Assembly: GCF_008711465.1 (NCBI RefSeq)
Contig: NZ_VXKQ01000012.1
Coordinates: 1-64,000, forward strand
Direction: 5' to 3'
DNA from: Francisella sp. SYW-9
GTDB lineage: Bacteria > Pseudomonadota > Gammaproteobacteria > Francisellales > Francisellaceae
DNA length: 64,000 bases
Below the pieces are notes generated by a model. That model was not told the origin of the DNA. It was given only the letters and a program-made list of their open reading frames with translations, and did not search any database. The translations under genes were made by a program, and so were the position numbers. Below are positions 38,763 through 49,489 of the stretch, piece after piece. Position 1 is the first letter of the stretch. Every line of letters begins with the position of its first letter.

Positions 38763-40061
38763 TCACTTAACTTCTTTATCTCTAACTAAAACTAATAAGA
38801 AGAATGATACAATCATACTTAAAACTAATATTAGAAAAGCATTATGGTAAGCCTCAACACCAAAATATCTATGAGCACCTTCTGATACTACAGTCGTGAT
38901 GTTATTATGTATATCAATATACTGACCTGTCCAGGTCATATCTAACATATGCCCGATAAGCGGATCAAATAAAGCTCCAAGTAGCGGCTCTCCTGTATTA
39001 ATTAAAGCTGCAACTGTTGCTGCGACAACTATAGGATTAATCCTATTACCTATAGCAAATGCAAGCATATAAACACCCAAACAAAAGCCAAATGTAAATA
39101 GTAACACTCCAGAAAATGCTGGAGTCAGCTTTAACTGTAAAACAGCCGCCAATGAAATAGTTGCAATAATGTGAAACACCACCATTATCCCAATTCTATT
39201 ATCAAACTTCTCAGAAAGTTTTCCTATAACTGGTGATCCTATCGCAAGACCTAAAAACATCATAGATACAATAAATGATGCATCTTTTGAAGTTATACCA
39301 TATAACTCTCTAAAATAATTATTTCCCCAGATCCCACCAAAAACATCGATTGTTGTAAAGGTCAGACCAGTATATAAAGTAAGATACCAATTATTTTTAT
39401 TTAAAAGAACCTTTTTTATCCCTGCAAGAGTTCCTGAATCAGCTGTTTTTTCATTAGCATGTAATGCATGAGGGTTATAATCCCTAACTAAAGCCAAATA
39501 AAGTAGAGCCATTACAACACTAAAACAAGCATAGCTTACTAAAGCTGAGTGCCAAGACCCTGTTAGCTCTATCAAATATGCTAAAGGTACTTGTCCTAAC
39601 AATGCCCCAGTCATTGCAGCTGTCATGAGAAAACTACATACAAATGCAAACTTTCTCGGGCTAAACCATACTGCAGCTGCTTTTATATAACCTACAGTTG
39701 CAAAAGAGGCACCAATTCCTATCATTAGTCTTGAAACACATCCTAAAGCAAAACTATGTAGATCGGCTGATAAAACAAATAGTAAAAGACCAACAGCTGA
39801 TAAAATCAAAGAGAAAAAACTAACTTTTCTAAAACCTAGCCTATCAACAACTGGTCCTGCAACAAAAAACTGACAAAAAACTACAGACCACAAAAATAAT
39901 GAAACCATAGCACTCATCTCAGTAGCATTTATCGAAAAGCTACTCATCAAATCATTAGCAATAAGGCTAGGAGAAACATTCATTATATATTTATCGATCA
40001 ATAAGAAAGAGCTTAGACCTACAACAATCCAAGCATAGCCTTTTATATTATGTAGTTTCAT
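38763..40061 (-). CDS. MFS transporter, Fpt/Pht-like, paralogue
   Basis: This 432-residue, 12-helix protein is a clear paralogue of the MFS protein at 35470: matching segments include KGYAWIVVGLSSFLLIDKYIM near the start, FGFCLGVYMLAFAIGNRINP and INTGEPLLGALFDPLIGHMLD. It begins 4 nt after hisS and ends 3 nt before zapE, so it is embedded in the hisS-zapE-rluC run. The substrate is unknown; uptake of host nutrients is the inference from the family. Confidence 0.85.
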   Translation of the reverse strand: MKLHNIKGYAWIVVGLSSFLLIDKYIMNVSPSLIANDLMSSFSINATEMSAMVSLFLWSVVFCQFFVAGPVVDRLGFRKVSFFSLILSAVGLLLFVLSADLHSFALGCVSRLMIGIGASFATVGYIKAAAVWFSPRKFAFVCSFLMTAAMTGALLGQVPLAYLIELTGSWHSALVSYACFSVVMALLYLALVRDYNPHALHANEKTADSGTLAGIKKVLLNKNNWYLTLYTGLTFTTIDVFGGIWGNNYFRELYGITSKDASFIVSMMFLGLAIGSPVIGKLSEKFDNRIGIMVVFHIIATISLAAVLQLKLTPAFSGVLLFTFGFCLGVYMLAFAIGNRINPIVVAATVAALINTGEPLLGALFDPLIGHMLDMTWTGQYIDIHNNITTVVSEGAHRYFGVEAYHNAFLILVLSMIVSFFLLVLVRDKEVK

Positions 40062-40065
40062 ATTT

Positions 40066-41331
40066 TTATCTTTCTAAAAAGTTTGCTAACTCACTCAACG
40101 AAACTTGCTCTTGGGCGCGGTCTTGCTGAAGGTATTTAATGCTTGCAACTTTATTTTGTAGCTCATCATGACCAATTATTACAGCAATCTTTGCTCCTGA
40201 CTTATCAGCCTTTTTAAACTGTGACTTAAAGCCTCCAGCTTTAAGATCCATATCCATTCTCAAATCAGGAAGTGCCACTCTAATACTCTCAACTATTGCA
40301 AAAGCTTTATGTAGCTGATCTTTTTCTAAAACAAAAAAAACATCACAATCAGAATTTTTGTTAGACAATTTACCAAGGTCTTCCATAAGCAGTAACAAAC
40401 GCTCCATACCAATACCAAAGCCTATAGATCCTGTTTTTTGTCCACCAAGATTTTCTATCAAACTATCATATCTGCCACCAGCACAAATAGCACTTTGAGT
40501 ACCAAGCTTATCAGTTGTCCATTCAAAAACTAAACCGCTGTAGTAATCCAGTCCTCTTACGAGATTATGATTAACAACATATCTAACACCAATAGCATCA
40601 AGATATTCACAAGTTTGTTGTAATCTTTGCTTAAATTCATCATCAGTAAAATCTATCAGCTTTGGCGCATTTTCAAGAATTTCTTGTGTTTTTATTATTT
40701 TCGAATCTAATATTCTTAAAGGATTTTTATCTAATCTCTTAATAGAATCTTCATCTAGCTCATTATGATAAGGCTCTAAATATTCTAACAATGCTTTAAC
40801 ATAGTTTTGTCTATTAACACTTGAACCTAAACTATTTAGCTCCAATGTAACATGCTCTGAAATTCCTAATTCTTTAAATAAACTCCATGCTACAGAAAGA
40901 ATTTCTAAATCAATAGCAATAGAATCAAATCCATAAGCCTCTACACCAAGCTGATTAAATTGGCGATAACGCCCTTTTTGTGGACGCTCATAGCGAAACA
41001 TTGGTCCGCAATACCACAACTTCTGAGTTTGGCCTCTATTAGCTAGACTATTCTCTATAACCATCCTCACACAACCAGCTGTTCCTTCTGGTCGTAAGGT
41101 TAAGCTATCACCACTTCTATCACTAAAATCATAAGTCTCTTTTGAAACAATATCAGATGTTTCACCAACACTTCTATGAAATAGCTCACTCTTTTCTAAG
41201 ATTGGTAATCTAATTTCATCATAGTTATAACGATTAAGAATGGACTTTATTTTAGACTCTAGGAATTGCCATTTATGGCTTTGCTCGGGCAATATATCAT
41301 TAAACCCTCTAATGGCAGTAATCTTGCTCAT
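40066..41331 (-). CDS. hisS: Histidyl-tRNA synthetase
   Basis: HisRS charges tRNA-His. The 421-residue class II enzyme has motif 2 in [19 protein letters not shown], histidine-specific segments [15 protein letters not shown] and CAGGRYDSL, motif 3 in [15 protein letters not shown], and a C-terminal anticodon-binding domain. It follows rbfA by 7 nt. GAGGT lies upstream of the ATG. Confidence 0.98.
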   Translation of the reverse strand: MSKITAIRGFNDILPEQSHKWQFLESKIKSILNRYNYDEIRLPILEKSELFHRSVGETSDIVSKETYDFSDRSGDSLTLRPEGTAGCVRMVIENSLANRGQTQKLWYCGPMFRYERPQKGRYRQFNQLGVEAYGFDSIAIDLEILSVAWSLFKELGISEHVTLELNSLGSSVNRQNYVKALLEYLEPYHNELDEDSIKRLDKNPLRILDSKIIKTQEILENAPKLIDFTDDEFKQRLQQTCEYLDAIGVRYVVNHNLVRGLDYYSGLVFEWTTDKLGTQSAICAGGRYDSLIENLGGQKTGSIGFGIGMERLLLLMEDLGKLSNKNSDCDVFFVLEKDQLHKAFAIVESIRVALPDLRMDMDLKAGGFKSQFKKADKSGAKIAVIIGHDELQNKVASIKYLQQDRAQEQVSLSELANFLER

Positions 41332-41338
41332 AGAAAAT

Positions 41339-41770
41339 CTACCTCAATTTTTCAGCTTTATCTTCTTTATTGCTATCCTTATAATTATCCTCAAGAGATT
41401 TATCATCTTGCTTGATTATTTTAGAATCTGCATCTAAAGCTTTTTGTATTTTATCTTCCATTTCCATACCATAATCTAATGAACTATCATAGATAAACTT
41501 AAGATTTGGTACTATTCTTAGATTTAGAGATTTTGCAATTGATGATCTAAAGAAACCTTTTGATTTCTCAAAAGCTTTTGCGATATATGCTCCATCTTCT
41601 GCTACAAGACATGTATAGTAAACTTTTGCGTAAGATAAATCCCTAGATAGATCTATCTCTGTAATAGTTGCCGTAGCAAGTTTAGGATCTTTTATTTTAG
41701 TACGTAGCAATAAAGATATTACCTTCTGTAATTCACTTGCCACTCTTTGTACTCTACCTTCTGCAGCCAT
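41339..41770 (-). CDS. rbfA: 30S ribosome-binding factor A
   Basis: RbfA binds the 30S subunit during late maturation of 16S rRNA. The N-terminal 110 residues form the KH-like domain ([26 protein letters not shown], then [22 protein letters not shown]). The last 30 or so residues are an acidic/basic tail ([19 protein letters not shown]) longer than in the 133-residue E. coli protein's core. It follows infB by 4 nt, the classic order. Confidence 0.97.
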   Translation of the reverse strand: MAAEGRVQRVASELQKVISLLLRTKIKDPKLATATITEIDLSRDLSYAKVYYTCLVAEDGAYIAKAFEKSKGFFRSSIAKSLNLRIVPNLKFIYDSSLDYGMEMEDKIQKALDADSKIIKQDDKSLEDNYKDSNKEDKAEKLR

Positions 41771-41774
41771 AATA

Positions 41775-44321
41775 CTATAACTCCTTAGCTACTTCGATAA
41801 CCTCAAATACTTCTATTTGATCACCTGCGCGAACATCATTATAGTTTTTCACACCGATACCACATTCCATACCTTTTTTGACTTCCGCAGCATCATCTTT
41901 AAATCTTTTCAGTGACTCAAGACTTCCTTCGTAGATAACGACATTATCTCTTAGCACTCGTATAGGGTTAGTTCTCTTAACAGTTCCTTCAGTAACCATA
42001 CAGCCAGCAATTGAACCAAACTTAGATGATCTATAGACTTCTCTAACCTCAGCAATACCAATAATTTGCTCTTTCATCTCTGGAGATAATAGACCTGTCA
42101 TCGCCTTTTTAACATCATCTATTAAGTCATAGATAATATTATAGTAACGAAGCTCAACACCATCAGTTTCAGCTAGTTTCTTAGCGGCACCATCAGCACG
42201 AACATTAAAACCAACTATAACAGCTGTTGATGCTACAGCCAAAGTAACATCAGATGATGTAATTGCACCGATACCACTAGCAATAATATCAACTTTAACT
42301 TCTTCAGTTGAAAGTTTATTTAGTGACTCTCTAATAGCTTCTACAGAACCTTGAACATCTCCTTTAAGAATGATTTTAAGAATTTGCTGCTCGCCTTCTT
42401 TGCCCATATTATTGAACATATTAGATAATTTAAGAGCTTGCTCTTGAGCAATCTTAGCTTCTTTTTGCTTTTGTGCTCTTTGAGTTGCAACCTCTTTTGC
42501 TTTCTTGTCGCTTTCAACAACGATCATTTCATCACCAGCAGCTGGAACACCTGATAAACCAAGTATTTCAACAGGAGTAGAAGGACCTGCTATCTTGATT
42601 TGACTACCAAGATCATTATACATCGCTCTTACACGACCATACTCTTTACCGCAAAGAATTATATCACCTTGCTTAAGTTCACCATTTTGAACTAGAGCTG
42701 TTGCAACAGGACCACGACCTTTCTCTAGACGCGACTCAACTACAACACCTTCAGCATTACCATCAGCAAAAGCTTCTAATTCAAGAACTTCAGATTGTAA
42801 CAATACAGCATCAAGTAGTTCTGGTACGCCTTCACCTGTTTTTGCAGAAACATTAGCAAACATTACATCACCACCCCAAGATTCTGGGATTACATTTCTT
42901 TGAGCTAACTCGCCAATTACTTTATCAGGATCAGCTTCAGGTTTATCAATCTTGTTTACAGCCACAACAATTGGTACTCCAGCAGCTTTTGCATGCTGAA
43001 TAGCCTCTTCAGTTTGTGGCATCACACCATCATCTGCAGCTACCACTAAAATTACGATATCTGTACTCTTAGCACCTCTAGCACGCATAGATGTAAACGC
43101 CTCATGTCCCGGAGTATCTAAGAATGTCAAAGCACCTTTCTTAGTCTTAACAGAGTATGCACCAATGTGCTGTGTTATACCACCTGCTTCGCCATCAACT
43201 ACCCTAGCATTACGAATATAATCAAGTAAAGATGTTTTACCATGGTCAACATGACCCATAATTGTAACCACAGGTGCTCTTGATATTTGCTTGTAACCAC
43301 TTCTATCAACTGTAGTAACAGCTTCTTCTAAAGCATTTTCATTATGTAATGTATACTTATGACCCATCTCTTCAACTATTAAGATTGCAGTATCTTGGTC
43401 TAGTGATTGGTTGATAGTTGCCATCACACCCATGTTAAATAATATTTTAACAACTTCTGCACCTTTAACAGCCATCTTTTGAGCTAAGTCACTAACAGTA
43501 ACACCTTCATATATTTCTACAGTTTTTACTGTATTTTCAACAGGCTTAGTAAACTCTTGTCTTTTAACCTTTGAATGTTTTACTTTACCCTTTCTAGAGC
43601 CAAATTCATCAAATGATTCTAAATCACCTGTAAGTTGAGATAACTGCCTAGGGTTAGCTTTTTTAAACCCTTTACCGCTTGCTTTCTTAGCTTTAGATTT
43701 TTTCTCTTCTTCTTCTCTTTTGTATTTAGTATTACTAGCACTTGAATCAGAAAAAGATTTTTTAACAGTTTTTTTCTTTGGTTGCTTATTAGCAGTATCT
43801 GCTTTTGAAGAGTCTTCATTTTGATCGTTTGTCACAGGAGCAACTTCTGGCATTGATGTAATTTTGAAACCGCTGCTTTTCACTGTTGCCTTTTTAGGCT
43901 CTTGCGTAGCTACTGCTTCTACTTTTTTCTCAGAAGCCTCCTCTATAGCAGCTACTGGAGCTTGCTCTTTTTTAGTATCTATTGCTACAGGCTTAGCCTC
44001 TTTAACAAGTTGCTCTTCTACTTGAGCATTACTCTGTGTAGTACTCGGCGCAATATCTTCTGTTCTTTTAGCAACACGTCTTTTACGCTTAACTGAAACA
44101 TTTATTTTATGTTTGCCATCCAGCTTCATAGTAGTTACTTTTTTTCTAGCTGATGAACTTTTTGCACTGTTAATCTTCGCTAAAAGTGTTTTCATCTCAT
44201 CAGATGTAAGTGTATCTTTCTCATTAGATTTAGATATACCAAAAGACTCAAGTTGCTTAAGTAGTGTATCTACATCTTTGTTAGTTTGTTGTGCCAATTG
44301 CCCAACTGTAATATCTGCCAT
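41775..44321 (-). CDS. infB: Translation initiation factor IF-2
   Basis: IF-2 brings initiator fMet-tRNA to the 30S subunit and promotes subunit joining. The 848-residue protein has an N-terminal IF2 domain ([21 protein letters not shown]), a charged Lys/Glu/Ala-rich linker (about 55-240), a second small domain, then the GTPase with GHVDHGKTS (about 357-365), DTPGHE and NKIDKPEAD, and the C-terminal fMet-tRNA-binding domains. A GGGAGAGGG ribosome-binding site precedes the ATG. Internal starts giving shorter forms, as in E. coli, are possible but not visible by eye. Confidence 0.98.
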   Translation of the reverse strand: MADITVGQLAQQTNKDVDTLLKQLESFGISKSNEKDTLTSDEMKTLLAKINSAKSSSARKKVTTMKLDGKHKINVSVKRKRRVAKRTEDIAPSTTQSNAQVEEQLVKEAKPVAIDTKKEQAPVAAIEEASEKKVEAVATQEPKKATVKSSGFKITSMPEVAPVTNDQNEDSSKADTANKQPKKKTVKKSFSDSSASNTKYKREEEEKKSKAKKASGKGFKKANPRQLSQLTGDLESFDEFGSRKGKVKHSKVKRQEFTKPVENTVKTVEIYEGVTVSDLAQKMAVKGAEVVKILFNMGVMATINQSLDQDTAILIVEEMGHKYTLHNENALEEAVTTVDRSGYKQISRAPVVTIMGHVDHGKTSLLDYIRNARVVDGEAGGITQHIGAYSVKTKKGALTFLDTPGHEAFTSMRARGAKSTDIVILVVAADDGVMPQTEEAIQHAKAAGVPIVVAVNKIDKPEADPDKVIGELAQRNVIPESWGGDVMFANVSAKTGEGVPELLDAVLLQSEVLELEAFADGNAEGVVVESRLEKGRGPVATALVQNGELKQGDIILCGKEYGRVRAMYNDLGSQIKIAGPSTPVEILGLSGVPAAGDEMIVVESDKKAKEVATQRAQKQKEAKIAQEQALKLSNMFNNMGKEGEQQILKIILKGDVQGSVEAIRESLNKLSTEEVKVDIIASGIGAITSSDVTLAVASTAVIVGFNVRADGAAKKLAETDGVELRYYNIIYDLIDDVKKAMTGLLSPEMKEQIIGIAEVREVYRSSKFGSIAGCMVTEGTVKRTNPIRVLRDNVVIYEGSLESLKRFKDDAAEVKKGMECGIGVKNYNDVRAGDQIEVFEVIEVAKEL

Positions 44322-44360
44322 TTCCCTCTCCCTTGTACTCTATATTATACGCGTACTTTC

Positions 44361-45830
44361 CTATTCAAACCAAGGAGCTCTTGCCTGCATAATTAAATCT
44401 GTTGCTTGTTCTTCATCCATAGTCACAATATCTAGCAGCTCATCCACTGACAATTCCGCTAAATCTTCCATAGTGACTATATTATTCTGAGCTAATTGAT
44501 TTGCTAAATCTTGACTCATCCCCTGCATATTTAATAAATCTTCAGCAGGCTCCTTATCACCTAAAGCTTTTGATAAGACAGCTGCTTTTGCTCTCTCTTG
44601 AAGCTCATTAACAACCTCTTCATCAAAGCCTTCGATCTCTAAAAGCTCTTCTTTATCAAGATAAGCTAAATCTTCCAGCGTCTCAATACCTTCTTCTATT
44701 AATACTAAAGCAAAATCATGATCTATATCTAAAACTTCAACGAACTTTTCAACTATAGACATTTGCTTTTCTTCTTGTTCAGTATCAGATAGAACATTTA
44801 TTCTCCACCCAATAAGAGCACTAGCTAATCGAACATTAACACCATTTTTACCAATAGCTTTAGATAAGCTTTCTTGCTTAACAACGATATCCATTGTGCT
44901 TGATTCTTCATCAACATTTACTTCTAATATATCTTCAGAATCTACTGGGGATAAAGAGTTGATTGCATATTGAACAGTATCTTCATCCCAAAGAATAACA
45001 TCAACTTTTTCACCATTTAATTCACTCATAATTGAATGAATCCTTGACCCTCTCACACCTACACATGCTCCACAAGGATCAATTCTTTGGTCATTACTTT
45101 TAACTGTTACTTTTGATCTAAAGCCTGGCTCACGCACAACGTTTACCACATTGATAAGTTCTTCTTCAACCTCTGGAACTTCTAGCTTAAACAATGCTTT
45201 AAGCATTGTATCACTAGCTCTACTTAGCATGACTGTACTTGGATTACCAAACTCATCTTGCTCAACATTTTCAACACATGCTCTGATTTTATCACCAACA
45301 CGGAATCTTTCTCTAGCGATAAGATCCTTTTTCGGCAATATACCTTCAGCGTTACTACCTAGATCAATAACTAATATTTCATAAGTTGCTCTTTTAACTT
45401 CACCATAAACAATATCACCAATCTTCTCTTGGTATATCTTTGCTGTCTTTTCTTTCTCGAAGTTTTTGATCTTTTTCATTAAGATCTGCTTAGCCATAGT
45501 AGCAGCTATACGACCATATCCATCAACCTCTACAGGCTCACGAATTACATCACCTGCTTTAACATCATAGCCTTTTTCTTGAGCAACATCTTCATATAGC
45601 TCTTTTGAATAATCTATTAAATCTTCATTCTCAGAAACAATATGCCAAACTCTATCAGCTGTAAACTCTCCTGTTACTCTATCGATAGTAACTTCGATAT
45701 TCATTTGCTCATCAAGCTCTTTTTTAGTTACAATAGCTAAAGCCTCTTCCATAGCTTCAAATAAAAGATCTTTTGAAATATCTTTTTCATTAGCTACAGT
45801 TTCTAATACTAACAATAATTCTTTGCTCAT
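44361..45830 (-). CDS. nusA: Transcription termination/antitermination factor NusA
   Basis: NusA binds RNA polymerase and tunes pausing, termination and antitermination. The 489-residue protein has the N-terminal RNAP-binding domain (1-125), an S1 domain (about 135-200), KH domains with the conserved RIDPCGACVGVRGSRI and SKAIGKNGVNVRLAS segments, and two C-terminal acidic helix-hairpin repeats (about 365-489), as in E. coli. AAGGA lies 7 nt before the ATG. Confidence 0.98.
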   Translation of the reverse strand: MSKELLLVLETVANEKDISKDLLFEAMEEALAIVTKKELDEQMNIEVTIDRVTGEFTADRVWHIVSENEDLIDYSKELYEDVAQEKGYDVKAGDVIREPVEVDGYGRIAATMAKQILMKKIKNFEKEKTAKIYQEKIGDIVYGEVKRATYEILVIDLGSNAEGILPKKDLIARERFRVGDKIRACVENVEQDEFGNPSTVMLSRASDTMLKALFKLEVPEVEEELINVVNVVREPGFRSKVTVKSNDQRIDPCGACVGVRGSRIHSIMSELNGEKVDVILWDEDTVQYAINSLSPVDSEDILEVNVDEESSTMDIVVKQESLSKAIGKNGVNVRLASALIGWRINVLSDTEQEEKQMSIVEKFVEVLDIDHDFALVLIEEGIETLEDLAYLDKEELLEIEGFDEEVVNELQERAKAAVLSKALGDKEPAEDLLNMQGMSQDLANQLAQNNIVTMEDLAELSVDELLDIVTMDEEQATDLIMQARAPWFE

Positions 45831-45846
45831 ATCTAATTCCTTCTAT

Positions 45847-46299
45847 CTAACTAAAATCTGGTGATACTCTTAGCCTTTTAAGCTCATCGAAATCAAAGCT
45901 CACCTCTTTGTTATTCTCTAATTCTAGAATAATACTATTACCATCAACCGCTTTTAGCAATCCCTTGAATTTTGTTTGTGACTCAACAGGTGCTAAAGTA
46001 ACAGCTTTCACATTGAAGCCAACCAATGCTTGTGCTTGAGTTATATTAAAAATCTGGCGATTCATACCCGGTGAAGATACTTCTAAGACATACTTCTCAG
46101 ATACAGGATCCTCAACATCAAATATTGCACTTACCTCTCTGCTGACAGTCTGACAATCATCAACCGAAACACCTTCTTCATGATCAATAAAGATACGTAT
46201 AGTAACTTTACCACTTCCTACAACTTCGATTCCCCATAAAATATAGCCTAAATCAGCTGTGATGGGTTCTACTATATCATATAAATCATCTAGTAACAT
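45847..46299 (-). CDS. rimP: Ribosome maturation factor RimP
   Basis: RimP acts early in 30S subunit assembly. The 150-residue protein shows the N-terminal alpha/beta domain (VTIRIFIDHEEGVSVDDCQTVSREV and YVLEVSSPGMNR) and a C-terminal SH3-like barrel. It heads the rimP-nusA-infB-rbfA run, directly downstream of the initiator tRNA gene and its terminator. AAGGGG precedes the ATG. Confidence 0.97.
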   Translation of the reverse strand: MLLDDLYDIVEPITADLGYILWGIEVVGSGKVTIRIFIDHEEGVSVDDCQTVSREVSAIFDVEDPVSEKYVLEVSSPGMNRQIFNITQAQALVGFNVKAVTLAPVESQTKFKGLLKAVDGNSIILELENNKEVSFDFDELKRLRVSPDFS

Positions 46300-46334
46300 T
46301 TTTACCCCTTAGATTTTGCATATCCCCAGATAGC

Positions 46335-46358
46335 AAAAAGGCCCTTTAAAGGGCCTTT
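46335..46358 (-). terminator. Terminator between tRNA-fMet and rimP
   Basis: AAAGGCCC (46337-46344) and GGGCCTTT (46351-46358) form a perfect 8-bp stem around TTTAAA. On the minus strand the stem ends in five consecutive T residues, giving an intrinsic terminator 18 nt after the tRNA. On the plus strand no T run follows. rimP starts 36 bp further on, so downstream genes need read-through, antitermination or another promoter. Confidence 0.75.
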
Positions 46359-46375
46359 GTAAAAGAATTCCTGAT

Positions 46376-46452
<77 letters not shown>

Positions 46453-46465
46453 TCTATAACCCTAT

Positions 46466-46493
46466 ATAATAGCAGTGTTTTTTTCTATGTCAA
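46466..46493 (-). promoter_or_regulatory. Promoter of tRNA-fMet (sigma-70 type)
   Basis: On the minus strand a perfect TTGACA (complement of 46488-46493), a 16-bp spacer and TATTAT (complement of 46466-46471) precede the tRNA. The expected start lies about 7 bp before the mature 5' end at 46452. It is the strongest promoter I see in the window and probably also feeds rimP-nusA-infB-rbfA by read-through. Confidence 0.75.
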
Positions 46494-46526
46494 GCATTTT
46501 AATGAATCTTATCGCAATTAAGCCAA

Positions 46527-47561
46527 TTAAACACTAAATTCTCTAATTGCATCTATCATTACCTTAACATTATTAGGGTCTATATCCGGGTAAATACCAT
46601 GACCTAAATTTACAATATAATTATTTAGCTTATCTGACTGAATAAACTCCATATGTTTTTTAACAGTCCGCCTAATACTATCAGCTGTACCATATAAAAA
46701 TGCTGGATCAAAGTTACCTTGAAGGACTTTACCAACACCAACTCTATGACGAGCCTGTTTTATAGTAACACTCCAATCAACTCCAACACCATCACATGAC
46801 TTATCTTTAAATTCGTCAAAGAAATTAGCTCCTCCTTTAGTGAAAAACACTACTGAAACATTCACTTTCTTCTTAACATTACTAGCGATATATTCCATAT
46901 ATTTTAAAGAAAACTCTTTGTACTGTTCTAATGGTAAAATTCCTCCCCATGTATCAAATATCATTAAAGAGTTAGCCCCTGACTTAACTTGCTCAAGCAA
47001 ATATATAACTGTAATATCTGCTAGCCTTTGTAATAAAGCATGCATTAGCTGAGGATTTGAATACATCATTTTTCGCAATTTATTAAACTGCTTTGATCCA
47101 GAACCCTCGATCATATAAGCAGCTAGTGTCCATGGACTACCTGTAAAACCTATCAACGGTACATTTATTGCTGATTTCGTAGTTTTAACAGCATTGTAGA
47201 CATATCCTAAATCTCCAACGCTATCCTCTACAGATTTTAACCTAGCCAAGTCTTTTTCTGACGCTATAGGATCTGAAAATACTGGTCCAACACCTTTGAT
47301 GAATTTAAGATCCATGCCCATAGCTTCAGGAATTGTCAGAATATCTGAAAAAACAATCGCCGCATCAAGATCATAACGATCTAACGGATGCAAAGCTACC
47401 TCACAACAAGCTTCTGCATTACGACACATATCCATAAAGTTCTCAAACTTTGATCTAACAGCCCTGTACTCAGGTAAATACCTACCTGCTTGACGCATTA
47501 TCCATACAGGAGGCTTCTCTAATTTCTCGTGATTAAATGCATCCAAAAAAAGTTTTCTCAT
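46527..47561 (-). CDS. hemE: Uroporphyrinogen decarboxylase
   Basis: HemE decarboxylates uroporphyrinogen III to coproporphyrinogen III in heme synthesis. The 344-residue protein carries the N-terminal signature [17 protein letters not shown] with substrate-binding Arg residues, the [12 protein letters not shown] segment with the catalytic Asp, [13 protein letters not shown] and [10 protein letters not shown]. Its start is the family's standard one. A 13-bp palindrome (AGTCTT-A-AAGACT, 47578-47590) lies in its leader. Heme supplies the SDH cytochrome encoded in this window. Confidence 0.98.
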   Translation of the reverse strand: MRKLFLDAFNHEKLEKPPVWIMRQAGRYLPEYRAVRSKFENFMDMCRNAEACCEVALHPLDRYDLDAAIVFSDILTIPEAMGMDLKFIKGVGPVFSDPIASEKDLARLKSVEDSVGDLGYVYNAVKTTKSAINVPLIGFTGSPWTLAAYMIEGSGSKQFNKLRKMMYSNPQLMHALLQRLADITVIYLLEQVKSGANSLMIFDTWGGILPLEQYKEFSLKYMEYIASNVKKKVNVSVVFFTKGGANFFDEFKDKSCDGVGVDWSVTIKQARHRVGVGKVLQGNFDPAFLYGTADSIRRTVKKHMEFIQSDKLNNYIVNLGHGIYPDIDPNNVKVMIDAIREFSV

Positions 47562-47708
47562 AAAACAATACCTCTTTAGTCTTAAAGACTCTTACTTACG
47601 CTTAATTATATTTCTGATGATTATTATAGAAAATTAAATGGGCTAAACATAGGGTGATTTTTAGTTTAGAGTACTTTAGTTATCTTATAGTTTAAATCCC
47701 TCTTAAAG

Positions 47709-49220
47709 TCACTTAATAAATTTATCCATTTTCCTATAACTTATTGCTTCTTGTATAGCAATCTTATCAACATCTTTACTACTATTAATATCTGCTATAG
47801 TTCTAGCTACTTTTAATATTTTATAATATCCTCTAGCTGATAATCCAAGCTTTTCTATTGCTTGTGATAGCATTTCTTTATTTTCATCGTTTAAACTACA
47901 AACTTGGTCTAATTCTTTACTACTTAACATAGCATTGATCTTACCTTGTCTTGTGATTTGTATCTGCCGAGCTTTTTCAACTCTTTGTCTTACATCACTG
48001 CTCTTTTCACCACGCAGGTCTTGATTTGTCAAATCATCCTTAGAAAGCTCTAAAACTTCAACATGTAAGTCTATCCTATCTAAAAGAGGTCCTGAAAGCT
48101 TACTCTGATAACGACGAATCGCTTGTATAGAGTCTGTGCATTCTTTAAACTGCGACCCTAAATAACCACAAGGACATGGATTCATCGCTGCTATTAATTG
48201 AAAATTAGCAGGGTATTCAACCTGACATCTTGCTCGAGAGATATTTACAACACCTGTTTCTAAAGGCTCACGTAAAACCTCTAAAACTTTACGATCAAAT
48301 TCTGGTAACTCATCTAAAAACAAAACACCATTATGTGCTAAAGAAATTTCACCCGGCATTGGATTGCTACCTCCACCAACTAGCGACACTCCTGATGAAG
48401 TATGATGAGGATGCCTAAATGGTCTTTTGTAGAAGCTTTCTGCAATACCAGACTCACCTTTAATAGAAGCAATCATCGCAGATGATAAAGCTTCTTTTTT
48501 ATCCAGTGGTGGCAAAATTGAATTTAATCTACTTGCCAACATTGTTTTACCAGTACCTGGAGGGCCTACTAAAAGGATATTGTGACCGCCTGCTGCTGCT
48601 ATCTCAAGAGCTCGCTTAGCCTGATATTGACCCTTAACATCCTCTAGATCCCTATACAAACCGTCAAAATCAATATCTGTTTCAAACTTGATCTCTTGTT
48701 TATCAACATCTCCAGCCAAAAAATCAACGGTCTCTTTTAAATTAGACAATGCATAAGCTTGCACATCCTCTACTAAAGCTATTTCTTTTTGATTTTGAGT
48801 CGGAATAATTAGCTTCTTCCCATCGTGAACACATTTTATTACCATTGAAATAGCACTAGATATTTTTCTAAGCTCACCACTTAGAGATAACTCTCCTGCA
48901 AATTCATATTTATCTATATTTATAGCTGGATTAATTTGCCCAGAAGCATATAGTATCCCTAAAGCAATTGGTAAGTCAAAACGCCCACTACTTTTAGGCA
49001 AGTCTGCTGGAGCTAAATTTATAGTTATTCTCTTATTTGGAAAATTAAACCCTGAATTTATTATTGCACTACGAACACGATCCTTACTCTCTTTAACTGC
49101 AGCCTCAGGTAAACCTACAATTGAAAGTCCAGGTAAACCATTAGATAAATGCACTTCTATAGATACTGAAGGTGCCTCGATACCAAGTTGAGCTCTACTT
49201 TTTAATATCGCTAACGACAT
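47709..49220 (-). CDS. comM: YifB/ComM-family Mg-chelatase-like ATPase
   Basis: ComM is a hexameric helicase that promotes branch migration during natural transformation. The 503-residue protein has an N-terminal Lon-protease-like fold (about 1-170), the P-loop GPPGTGKT (219-226), Walker B LFLDELPEF, a zinc-finger-like AMNPCPCGYLGSQFKEC segment and the C-terminal ARGYYKILKVARTIADI. I start at MSLAILK, the usual family start, with AAGGA just upstream at the end of ubiK; an ATG five codons earlier has none. Natural competence of the strain is not shown by this alone. Confidence 0.94.
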   Translation of the reverse strand: MSLAILKSRAQLGIEAPSVSIEVHLSNGLPGLSIVGLPEAAVKESKDRVRSAIINSGFNFPNKRITINLAPADLPKSSGRFDLPIALGILYASGQINPAINIDKYEFAGELSLSGELRKISSAISMVIKCVHDGKKLIIPTQNQKEIALVEDVQAYALSNLKETVDFLAGDVDKQEIKFETDIDFDGLYRDLEDVKGQYQAKRALEIAAAGGHNILLVGPPGTGKTMLASRLNSILPPLDKKEALSSAMIASIKGESGIAESFYKRPFRHPHHTSSGVSLVGGGSNPMPGEISLAHNGVLFLDELPEFDRKVLEVLREPLETGVVNISRARCQVEYPANFQLIAAMNPCPCGYLGSQFKECTDSIQAIRRYQSKLSGPLLDRIDLHVEVLELSKDDLTNQDLRGEKSSDVRQRVEKARQIQITRQGKINAMLSSKELDQVCSLNDENKEMLSQAIEKLGLSARGYYKILKVARTIADINSSKDVDKIAIQEAISYRKMDKFIK

Positions 49221-49221
49221 T

Positions 49222-49416
49222 TTATCCTTTCTCATTAAGAAGTTTATCTAACTTTGCTTCTATCTGATCAAGTTTTTGTCTAGTTTTAAGTAGTATTTTC
49301 TTTTGAGTCTCAAACTCTTCTCTACTAACAACATCAAGCCTCTTAAGACTTTTGTTGACAATATTCTCTTTAGAGTTTTTTATAACGTCATTTATTGGGC
49401 CTAAAATTTCTTTCAT
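49222..49416 (-). CDS. ubiK: Ubiquinone biosynthesis accessory factor UbiK
   Basis: This 64-residue protein matches the YqiC/BMFP family: the middle RLDVVSREEFETQKKILLKT and the following coiled coil QKLDQIEAKLDKLL are diagnostic. In E. coli UbiK works with UbiJ in the soluble complex that makes ubiquinone. It lies between nuoN and comM, 73 bp after the complex I operon, and 1 nt before the comM start. No clear ribosome-binding site is seen. Quinone is the electron acceptor of complex I, so the placement may be functional or coincidental. Confidence 0.85.
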   Translation of the reverse strand: MKEILGPINDVIKNSKENIVNKSLKRLDVVSREEFETQKKILLKTRQKLDQIEAKLDKLLNEKG

Positions 49417-49489
49417 AATAGTACAGTTTTAATTATTTTTAACTAGAAGTATAAAAGTTACAGAATAAATAGGCAATAAAGATTAGATT

